Made by a program: the position numbers and the translations under genes. A DNA stretch of 64,000 nucleotides from the NCBI GenBank assembly GCA_030407085.1, contig CM059586.1, forward strand, positions 19,114,001 through 19,178,000, read 5' to 3'. A model generated the notes under the pieces. That model saw nothing but the letters and a program-made list of their open reading frames with translations, did no database searches and was not told the DNA's origin. This stretch comes from Trichopria drosophilae. Taxonomy: Eukaryota > Arthropoda > Insecta > Hymenoptera > Diapriidae. Below, piece by piece: positions 50,101 to 62,100 of the stretch. Each line of letters begins with the position of its first letter. Within the stretch, counting starts at the first letter, position 1.

Positions 50101-53100
50101 GAGACTACGTAAGGTAAAAGTCTTAATTATGAAACACTGTCCCAATCTTTGACACACGACAATAAATACGAAAATTAATTACAGCATGTATTATCTGCAT
50201 AAAAATTATAAACATGAAGTCATTGTTTAATTATATTTCAACAATACCCTGCGTATTTTTTTTTGTGTAGTGGAATTAAAATAAGATAAAGTTATTGCAT
50301 CTACTTGACATGAATAAACCATCATCGCATTCAGTGCATATGCTACCATAATTTGGTATTATATATTTTTGCCAACCATGTGGATTTAGTTGGGAGACTC
50401 AAATAAGTCCTTGAGTGCATATGACGCCATATGTCTGCCCTAGTTTATAAACCTATACTTACCTAACCCTTAACCCTTACAGCAAGTTAATTTTTGACGA
50501 CAAAATAATACTAATAGAAAATCCTTTATCCGTTCAAAGTAGTTGCCGAGAGGGTCGCACATTTCGGCCGAATGCAAGGATCTGTTGATGTCGTTGCTAA
50601 AACACAATCCTTCAGAACGAATCACCTTCGATGAATTCTTCAACAATGAATTCTTGGATTTAGAACATGCACCAACGAAGGATAATTATGAAAAGGCGGT
50701 TGGCCTGGTTCAGCTAGCAGTAAAAATGGATGCGGAAAAAAAGCGAAAGGAAGCATTTCATCTTTATTGCGAGGCCTTGCGATACTTTATTCCACTGTTA
50801 ACAAGTAAAAACAATATTTGCAGTATTTTTCGGGAGAAATGGCAATACAAACAAAGTATAACAGCTGGCATAAAAAACGTTTTTGGTGTTTCTTCAGACG
50901 AACCTGATGTCCAAAAAAAAGAAGCTTTACGAGTTCGCGTCAATGAGTACATCAGGAGGGCAGAAATGTTGAAGGATGTCACGGTGGAAGATGAGAGGAG
51001 GAGAGATGATATCCACCAGGGGCGTAACGAATCATCGACGACCCAGAAATTTCCAACACTGAATAGGAGCTCTTCATTCGGGTTTCAAGATTTACGTAAG
51101 TTTCAATTACTCGTTAAGTTATATTTTCATTAAAATTAAATAAAGGATTCGATAAAAATCAAAGTAAATGTTGTTTGAAGCTGAAAAAAGATTATTTAAA
51201 AATTCAATGTATTGAAATTGTGGAATTCAAAGCTTCCATGTAAGCGTATATAATGTTTGTCACATCTGTACAAATTGGCGGTTTTCGCGTGTCTGCCAAG
51301 CAGTCGATTCGCAACAGGCAAAGCATAAAGTTTCTGCTCATGCGCAATGGGTATTCGAGGACTTTTTGCCATCTGTTGGACTGTTTCTTTGAACGACCTC
51401 GAATTGTAATGAAGGCGTGATTCCGAAAAAGTGCATACATTTTCGTACATAAAAGGATAAGCATTTTTTAATCCATTGGTTCCTTTATTAATATCGCTAA
51501 AATTACTTAATTTCTGTCCAAGATACGTAATGTTCTGTTATCTATGCAGTAGAAAGTGATTATAATGGTTACATTCAATTAAGTTTGAAATCTAAGCGGT
51601 GCTATAGTTATATACTGCTTTATTAGGGATCCATAGAATATAGAACTTTAGGTACGGCCCTGATCAAGCCCTATTTAGATTTCCTGAATATACATAAAGT
51701 TATTAAAAAGAATAAAACATCTGTTAAAAACAAATAAAAATATTTTGTTACTCCAATTAAATACTTTCCTTGCGACTGTTTCAATGAATACAGTACTCCT
51801 TCCCTTATTCTAATTTCTCTTATTCTAAGGTCTTCCCTTATTCTAATTTTTTCTCTTCTCCTATTCTAATATTTACCCTCACGCGTTCTCCCCACTGGCG
51901 TATGTTGACGTGTGGATTTTTTAAATACAAATAACGGCGCATGCGCAACAAAAGAAAAAGAGACAAAAGTGAGACTACAAATCTAAGTAGTGGGGGAGAG
52001 GGGAAAATTAGAATAAGGGAAGAAGGTCGCCATCTTGCCTGACTGGACAAATTAGAATAAGGGAAGGACTACTGTATTTACTTGAATACAGACAATTTTT
52101 TACAATAGTTTGTATTCTGTACGTGACTCGAAAACATTTGATTGGATTTTTTTCAAAATTGGATGGAAAATTCAGAAAAAATATGTTTAGTTGAAGACGG
52201 TGGACGCAAAATCAAAAACTAAGGTCATCCAATTGACTCTCAAGGCGTTTTGTGGTCGCTGATTACACATTTTTTGTTACTTTTTCAACGTTCAAAATGG
52301 CGGAAACATGGTAGACAAACTCACCACGTGTGAGTTTTTTGTGTAGCTATCAGTGTCAATCCCGTCCGGGTTTGAGAAAAGTGCTCGTAAAAAACCTAAA
52401 ATCAAACTCGCTATAGATCTAACTACAGCGAAGCTAAGACTAGATTATACCCTACGTCACGTAATCAGCGACATCGAAAACTTCCAAGGAACAAGATTTA
52501 CTCTAATTGGATTGGTTTTTAGAAAAATCGTCTGCCATCTTGGGTCTGCCATTTTTACTGTTGAAATATTAGAAAATCTAAGATCGTATTCGTAATCAGC
52601 GACCCCAAAAATCCCTAGATACAAAATGTAATGAAAATTGCGGAACTTAAAGTTGGGTGTTAAGGGATTAAACACTTTTATTTATTTATTTATTTTTTAT
52701 TATAATATCAACGGGCGATATCGCCCTCTTTTACGGAATTTCACAGACAATTTTTATTCTTAAAATTTGCGAGAGCTGCAGATCGTCTTCATAGATGGCG
52801 CCGTACTTCACATTTGTGTAGAAAATGTAGAAGCTGCAGAAACCTACCTACATCAGTACAGTAGCGGTCATGAGTCGATTTCCGCCAGATAAATAACGTT
52901 GCGAAACGTAAACAAACAACGTGGCTCGTCTTACGAACTGCGAGCTGCTACTTAAAAATCGTTTTCAAAATATTGTTTCCTGGATGGGAATCGAACTCGA
53001 CTCCGAAGTCCAGTGCGCTACCGCCTGAGCCACGAACATACATTTTAAACAAAAAATGCTATTTTTTAGTCTTATGGATATGAGTCTTACATTGTAGGAT

Positions 53101-56100
53101 TTAAGCTTACATTTAAGACTGTATAGAAGTTTCTACAACGTCAGTTTAAGAAAAAAAAATACTGAAAACACTAAAAAAAACGTTTTTGGGGGTGTTTATC
53201 CCCACTTTTCTTAAAATTCTGACGTGATACGCAATTTTAGAATTCGGGATCGTATTCGGTTCCCAAAAATATATCGGAAACCACTCCGATATCTAAAACG
53301 AGAAAAAAGTCTTATTTTGTAAACCTATGATATTATTATACAGGGTCATCGAAAAGTATCGGACCCCCCTAATATCTTCAGTTAGAATGCACTTAGGAGA
53401 AAATGTCCAATAGCAAAGTTGTATGGTTTCAAGCGGGGAGTAAGATGATGACCTTGACTTTGACCTTGACCATGTCCTTCAAGGTCAATCTTATTTTTTT
53501 AAATAGAACCCCCTACATTTTATTGCATATTCTTATAGCTTATCTCGAGAGCTTTCCAAAACACTATAATAAAATATTTTTTTATTAAGTACTTTTTGAG
53601 TTATAAAGGTTTGAAGTTAACAATTTTTTGACACAAAATGTAGAATATCTTGTAAAATATTATTTAGTTTTCAGTAATCATAACCTTAATACTTTTGTGC
53701 GCGGAATAATGAGACCAATTAATTGGTTTAAAGAAAATACATTAATCGGATCCCCCTAATATTTTCAGTAAGAATGCATTTTGGAAAAATGTCCAATAAC
53801 TTCAAACCTTTATAACTCAAAAAGTACTTAATAAAAAAATATTTTATTATAGTGTTTTGGAAAGCTCTCGAGATAAGCTATAAGAATATGCAATAAAATG
53901 TAGGGGGTTCTATTTAAAAAAATAAGATTGACCTTGAAATGACCTTGAAGGACATGGTCAAGGTCATCATCTTACTCCCCGCTTGAAACCATACAACTTT
54001 GCTATTGGACATTTTCTCCTAAGTGCATTCTAACTGAAGATATTAGGGGGGTCCGATACTTTTCGATGACCCTGTATATTCACTTTATAAACTAATGTTT
54101 CGCAAAAATAAAAATAAAAGTACATTTTTAATTACATATTTGTCATTAGGCACATTAAGTAAAAGCACCCCAAGGATGTTGGATGCTCTCGAAATCGGTG
54201 AAATTGCAGAACAGTACCTAGCAGAAGGAAATTACTCCCATGCTCTGGAGAAGTTCCAGTCCTGTTTGAAAATCTTAGTTCCATTATTGGGAAAGGAACC
54301 CCCAGGTCGGCGACGTGATTTGCTTCACAAACAGGTGTGTAAATTTAACAATTATTTTATACCATATATTATACAGTAGTATAGAATTATATTTAGAATA
54401 CTATTAGACATTATTATGATTGCACAGAGAGAATAGTAGTTGATTGAATCATTTCAAAGAAAGTTAATTTCACTATTTTTTAGAGTAAACCAGGCAGTAA
54501 TATTATAAATAATTTAATAATAAATAAATAAATTTAAATTTGTATTTAATTTAATAAATAAATAACCATTTACTATTTCCTGATATTTAAACATATAATC
54601 ATAGAAAACGATACATATAACAATTTTAAATATTAAAATATTGTTAACAAAATTGTCCAATGTGAAGGAACTTTTAGAATTGTGAGGGTTCCACATGGAG
54701 AAAAGATTACATCGAAAATATCAGTGATTAGTAGAAGTATATATAACGCTAAATACTAGTGTTATCAGTGACGGTATTGATGAACAAATGTAAAATATCG
54801 GTTATAATGTTGGAAAATATAATGTGGTTTACTGACATAAAGGCCCTTTCATGAAGACAACAATTACTTTTGTGACTGCATTGTGTATATCTAATATGAT
54901 CACTAATTTTTTTGGTGATCGACGCCCAAATACCGTTTGCGCTATACAGTGTCCTTCCCTTATTCTAATTTCCCTTATTTGAATGTCTTCCTTTATTCTA
55001 ACTTTTTCTCTTCTCCTATTCTAATATTTCCCCTAACGCGTTCTCCTCACTGACGTGTGTTGACGTGTGGATTTTCTAAATACAAATAACGGCGCATGTG
55101 CAACAAAAGAAAAGCACACAAAAGTGAGACAGCAAATCTAAGTAGTGGGGGAGAGGGTAAAATTAGAATAAGGGAAGAAGTCCGCCATCTTGCCTGGACA
55201 AATTAGAATAAGAAAAGGACTACTGTATTCAAAACTAATATGACATAGAGACATTATTATAGTAGAGTCCCGGTATATTTACCCACTCGGTTTCACGCCT
55301 TCCCCTCTCGTCCCGTTATATTTACCAAAAGAAGAGAGCGTTAATATAACGAGACGGAACCGGGCAAATATGGTGGGTCGTAAATATAACGAAACGCAAT
55401 GATACCAGGACTGTACTGTATTACTGATTTTAGTAATTGTTAAGTAAGATATTCTCTAGCAGCCATCTAGTGACGAATATGATTCAATATGGGGATATGT
55501 TTCATGCGAACCACGGATATATTCGGTTAAAATGATTCTCCGTGCATAGTTTAAAAAATTTCAAGGTACTAAACCTTTGAAAAGATTACGAAATTTATCG
55601 CATACGTAACCTCAAACATCAACTATGGCCGTTTTAAAATTAAGTACTAGAGGAAGATATACAATAGTTATGGAAACCTTTTCCTTTTTAGCTCGCAAAT
55701 TTTGTTCAACTAGATATTATACAGGCATATGCATATGTATGGATAGCTGGAGACCTTACCCAATAAGCAAAAAGAAATTTTGAAATATTCAAAAAGAATA
55801 CTTCTTGAATGCTTTTATAGAAGAAGAATTCTAGAAGAATTCTTTGTGAATGCTTAAAAAAATAACGAAGGTCCGCTTTAGTTATTAAATTAAGAGTTAG
55901 ATAAGAATGCTTTTTTTAAACGCATTTTGTAAAAATGTTCTTCACAAACCACAATTAAGTGTTCATAAAGAATTCTTTTACTGAATAAGTATAATAATAA
56001 GTATGGAATTAATTTTGAGAGCGAGATAGAGAGAAAGAGAGGAAGAGAGAGAGAGAGATACGTATTATAAGCATGTAACAATGCACACAATACATATATG

Positions 56101-59100
56101 TAACATACAGCATACCGCGTGTGTTGTACTGTTATTACTTTTGGAGGTTCCTTATATACAAACTTGCCCAAGACTCGTGCGCTTGCGAGAAACTCGGTCG
56201 GTAACTCAAATTTTGTTATAAACGAATTCTTTTTTATTACTTCTTATACATTATAAGTATAATTTCATGAGGACTTTCGAGAATTCATAAAGTATTCCTT
56301 TTTCAAAATCTGTGCTTATTGCGAGATCACTTTATGCATCATCATGCGGTGGGAGCTCAAATCATCCACTGATGCCGACGGACTGTTTAAGATGGCCACA
56401 CATACCGTGTATTATGAATTTGTTAACAATGAATACTTTAGGACTACACTTTAACTTTGACCGGTGGTATTTCAATTCATACATTTTTTCATAAAGATTA
56501 CTTCTTCACTACTTTTCGAATACTTTAAGAATGACGATTTATTGCGGACATTCGAGCCTACTTAAAGAATTCTTTATTTCGGAAGTGTGCTTATTGGGTA
56601 GTTAACTACTATTGAAGAATCTACATTGATTCTGTCGACCAGAGAACTTTGGTTAAACATTTAGTAGAGTCGTCATTTTTGTAAAAGAAATTTTTTTTGT
56701 TCGGTTCTGGTACCACTGAAAAATCTACTAAAAATTGGAAAACTGAAGTAAAACCGCCAAATATATACACAAATGAAAATTGATTGATTTCAAAAACCTT
56801 TAGCGATAGAACAACAACAGAAGATGGCACTGTTGATATCTATTATTCTTCATTTGAATTTGAACACACTGCAAATGCATTTGATGGAATTTGAGGCGGT
56901 TAAAAACCAAGGATCGATTAGAAATTATACTATAAATACACCGCAAAAAAAATATTCTCTATTTGAGGGGATTCCTCCCATTCTGATGCAACTTTTATAC
57001 TCCAATATGGTGTCAAAAGTAAATATTCTTAATGTAAGAGGGTTTCAATTTTCTGAAGAATATTCCTCTTAATTTAAATATATACTTTTGATACAAGAGT
57101 AATTTACGACATACATACGCATGCATGCAGCGACGATGTAAACTTGCTTATATACTGTGTTAGAAGAGGTGGACTAGTTGCGCAAAAAAAGAAACGTAAT
57201 ATGCACCATCTTGTGGCAAATGACTGAAATGTTGGGTGTTAAATAAGAGGATTCCTCTCAATTTGATAGGAAAATTAGAAAGCCTTCCTTACGCTATGTT
57301 TCCTTTCAGAAAGAGAGGAATTCCTCTTCTTTCTAGTGGAATAGTCTTATTTTTAGAGAAAGAAGAGAGAGGAATTAAGAAGATGAATTTTCCTCTCAAA
57401 TTAATAATATTTTCTTTACGGTATTTTATGATTTGGCAAAAAAGGGGCGTTCACAACCGATTGGCTGTCCACAACCGAATATTGTAGCTACAAAAGAAGG
57501 TTTTAAAAGCTCATTACAAAAAAAAATTCTTTTGAACATTGTGATAGCTGTCGCTATTAAATCACTAAATATAATAAATTTACTATATAACTATGCGTTG
57601 CACTTAACTTTTCCTTTGATTAAATTTGATTGGTATGGCTTTTAAAAATACTGAAAAATATATTTGTATCGACGTATACATGTCAGGGAATCAATTTGTT
57701 CGCAGCAACAATCGAAAGAGACTTTTCGCTTTCACATTCGCACAAAAGTTACATGTTGCAATAACACAAACTTGAAATTTGTCGAATTTGATTCATTTAT
57801 TTTCAATCAACCTCTTATCCTAATTTTAAATATTCCCGAAAACCTTTTCTATAGTACAACTACTGTATGATATTATTAATAATATTGAGTTATAAAAGTA
57901 ATATTCTGTCCTCTATACAAACATTTTATATCAATTCTGCTATTTTTAAATGATGCAACCGTTTCTACAATTTTTTTATGGTTTCTTTAATCATTTTTCT
58001 TTGTATGTAATTATGTGGTTTTCATGAAAATTATCAACGATTTTTTTCGACATTTGTTTGACGGTAGTTAAGAATATTGCCATGTACAAATGTAGACCTT
58101 GACGTTAGACATCGTATATCTGCATTTTCAATAGGGTGATAGTCGTTCGGTCGAAAAGGGCAAATAATCACGTATTCCAAACAGGGCCGTAATTATGGAG
58201 AATAACATTGATACGGCCCAGTTGACAATTACGCAAGGGCTCCAATCCTCGTGGACAAGTTCGAAATCGATAACTTGCATGTATAATTACATATCCACGG
58301 TAACCAAATCGATATATACTAAATCGCAGTAAATAAGTCCATTGCCAGACAAATTATGCCTGTAAAGTTTCGATATGAACTTGGTCACTGGAACTTTATT
58401 TGAGGGTCTATTAATATAATTTAAATAATATACGAAATGAGAATGCAAGAGACATCATGCAAAAAAATATTAAAAATTAATGAAACAAAGTCTGTTGAAA
58501 ATGTTGAGAAGGTGTACTACGAAGTTTTCCGTAACAACTGGCGATTTCAAAGCCTTGTTTCTAATATTTGATTATGGTGAAAAATCGATATTGCCTCCAG
58601 ATGGCGCTGATTGAGCATATCTTGCCCTACATTGCATTAGGCAGTCTTCTATATCGATTGAGTTTCTTTGAGTTGAAAAATAAATATTTATATTCTGAAA
58701 GATCTTTTATTGAAGCTACCATAACATTATTTGACAAGTCTTTTTTCAAGTTAGATAAAGTTGTTATTAATAATAATGGTTGCGATTAATTTCGACAAGT
58801 TAATGAAAGTCACATTTTGGTTGCTTTACATGTTTAACCAGACTTCGTTCCTGAAAAGGAATTTATATACTCGTAAATACGTTGTAAATAGTGTGAACTG
58901 GTGTATAGAGATGGCGTTATTGATAGATCAATGTGATTTTGTTTCAACATAAGGCTCCATCAATAACGGATATTTTTATTTAAGGTGAAATTTAATTTAC
59001 GTAAAATATACGGAATCGCAAATTTCACTGAAAAAACGTGCATTGATTGAGGTATCCAACAATATAGATTTGACCAAAAGTAGGTATTTTTAGACTGTTG

Positions 59101-62100
59101 TCTGTATTTGACGATTATTTCTAAACAATTTTTTTACAAAGAAAGACTTTGCATATAAAAAATTACAATAGAAAATTATAGAACTCTTTTCACATCACTG
59201 GAAGTAATGATCAAAGTTAAATATATAATTTAATAATTAGCCTTATATATTATATCCACCATTTTTAATTTTAAAAGTATTGCTTAAATCGAAACCTTCG
59301 GTTCAGAAATGTAAACAAATTTGTTGGAGTGATATGTCACTCTTCATGGTGTGAAGACTGGGCCACTTTAGTGATAGACTGTTTAAGAGTCAATTTTCAC
59401 TCGGTAATTTTCTTACGGATTTTGGAGCCTCATTCTTACGATTATAAAAATTATTAAAGGGCGGTTAACATATGTTTCTCACAGTACAACATTAAATATG
59501 GCGGTTAATTTATGTGCGGTTAATTTTCATACTTTACTGAATCATCGGCGAACAAGATGGTTGTAGTTAAATCATTTATTTCCCAAACTCCTTTCAATCA
59601 AAATCGCCATGAACAAAAAATGGGATTTAACTATTACGCTACAAAAACCAAATTTTAAAATGGATAATCCAATATGGCGGACGTACATTTCAAAAATTAA
59701 AATGGATCTAGTTGAAATTGGTTCCTGGCAGGTTTTTGAGGGCGCTGAATGCGATTTTAATATTAGATTTTCAATATTGAAAATATTAGTGCCATTTTTT
59801 TAAACAAAATTTAACAAATATTTTATTTTACTACAACCATTTTATTCACCGATGATCATGTAAAGTATGCAAATTCCCCGCAGATTCAGAAAAAAATAAT
59901 CATTTATTCTCTTATTTTATTACAGAACTAATTTCCGAAAATTACTGTTTTTGGGCGTTAATGAGTTAAGGAATTTAGAGAGATTATGCGTGGTCCGTTA
60001 TATTGAATTTGGAAAATCATAATATCGTTCAAAACAATAGATATACAATAGTTATTAATAAATGTTCACAAAATGACGAATGCTGTTATGGATACTAAAA
60101 GAAACGGAATGTTTCAAACGCACTGTACGTAGAAAATGCATACCGGGTGTTCAAGAATTTCCTATCACTTCATAGACATGTAAAAAAACAAATACATAAA
60201 CATACATTGTAAACAAAAACAAATAAACTTATCCTCACATACTCTTGTAATAATAAAGTCCTTTTAACTGTTCAAGAATTTAATTAGTGCCAATTACCCT
60301 TTGTTTTGCTCCTCCCCTGTGTTCAAAATCATTACAAAGTGAGGTTAAATGTAAACAGTTAATTATATTTCGGTACTGGAATCCGTAAATAAATTTGTTT
60401 TAGGACACCCAGTACTTCTAGTCGTTATCAAAGTAAATAAACTTATAATGTCGCATTCTCGGAAACGTTTTGCAATAAATATTCCAACCATAACAAATTT
60501 CGTTTGAATTTGATATTTGTTTTGATTGATAGAACCGTTCGTGAACCTACTTACTTCGTTTATATAATTTCAAGGTCATCTTCAAGTCTGCTAATTCAAA
60601 CATAAATATTTACAATCAACATTTCAAACCCGTATTGCTCACGATTTAACTGATTCATATTACTTGATATTCCATTGCCGAAATCCGACATTTAATATCG
60701 TATCATCGTGGACAAAACAACAACGAGATGATTAAGCAATTTTTCTTTGCAACTTCAAAATTTGTGTTTTCAAAATGTCAATGTCATGGGGAACTTAGGG
60801 GATTACAAACATAACTTGTTTATAGTCAATTGGGGAGATCTTCATTCACTTTATTAAAACTCAAATAACATTTTCTTAAATCAAAACGTTTATTTACAAC
60901 AATTATCATGGACTCTATAATAACTTTATTAAACGTCAAATGCAACTATTTTGTAAAAATAACTCTCACAGAGTTTATTCTGGACAGTGGTAAATCGATA
61001 CACTATTAAGATATTTTTCAACATCATTAAAGACATTTGTAAACATCGATTGCTTTAAGTTTCGAAAATTAGATTTACTGACATACTTGACATAAAAGTA
61101 AATATTTTTGATACAAGTTTCCCTTATCAACTTTGGCAATTAGTCATAATGGAATGGATTCTGTTATCAAAATATTTTGTCTTTATCACAGATTAGGTGC
61201 CGAATTCTTTATCTAACCTAACGGTAAATCAATTAAATAAATCTAATATTTTATAGCTGTCATAATTGAATAGTTTCTTGTCCTTGCATAACATTTTTGT
61301 ATTGATCACTATACTTAACCTGTTAACGCTCAGAATTCCATAAACTAATCCCCTTATTTCATCGAGTTAGACAAAATTTGTACCGTAGGACAACATTAAC
61401 GCCAAATTGTTATCGTGTTATTTTAGAATCTCTCTTTTCAAATCTGAAGTTTATGTTTAGGTAACGTCAATCGATTTTTGAATATGGCCACCCAAACACA
61501 AAAACGTAAGAGTTTTTTATTTTTATTTCAAAAAATTTTACATTTGTAAAAGAAAACATTGTTTGATCAATTTGAACTCGTATATCGGGTGAAATAATTG
61601 CTTAAACGTTAAATTTCAAGCGGCCTCATTGCAAAATTCAAAATGGCAGAGTTACAATGACGGTTTTAATTGTGAATACGTGTACAATATATATTTCTCG
61701 ATGTTATCTTGTTTAACAAACATAAAAGTAATGATTGTATACGTAAAGATTATTTTTTATCCTGAATTGGTTGGTAAAATTTAAAAATACAAAATGGAGG
61801 GTAAAGTATGGTGGACACAACATAAAGACATAGGTTCTGGATAAAATGGAACGAAACTCAGTATTTACATGTTTTTTGGAGTGACGGTTATGATTGTGAG
61901 GTTGCCATTTTTTAATTAAAACTAGCGGCACAAACATGTCAGACTCTAAATTACAAAAACCTCTATTGTTAATCGGCCATTTTGAATTTTGAAATTACGT
62001 CTATGCCTTTTAGAATTTAAAGTACGAGTCATTATTCCATCCGATCCACAGTTTAAATGAAATGGGTATAAAAATATAAGATTCTTTGGAATAAAAATAA

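Larger units (their letters stand above)
41567..50542 (+). other. ULK3: ULK3 intron 4 (9.0 kb)
   Basis: It contains a TA-flanked MITE, the 2.8-kb nested foldback complex, a piggyBac-type MITE, a CT microsatellite and an AATGGCGG-family element. The stretches 42180-43140, 46180-47100 and 48520-50540 hold no recognisable gene; the 94-codon frame at 46673-46957 has no known domain. Confidence 0.85.
51096..54149 (+). other. ULK3: ULK3 intron 6 (3.1 kb)
   Basis: It holds a TA-flanked MITE, an AATGGCGG-family foldback, a tRNA-derived fragment and a CAGGGTCATCG foldback ending 75 bp before exon 7. No gene in 51200-51780; the overlapping minus frames there are unrecognised. Confidence 0.85.

Noticed and set aside
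50543..51133. A single 196-codon exon for ULK3
   Set aside because: It reads through intron 5 and past the GTAAGT at 51096. Splicing removes a 31-residue insertion absent from ULK3 MIT1 and keeps all phases consistent.
52981..53040. Functional tRNA gene
   Set aside because: A and B boxes are present, but acceptor and T stems do not pair.
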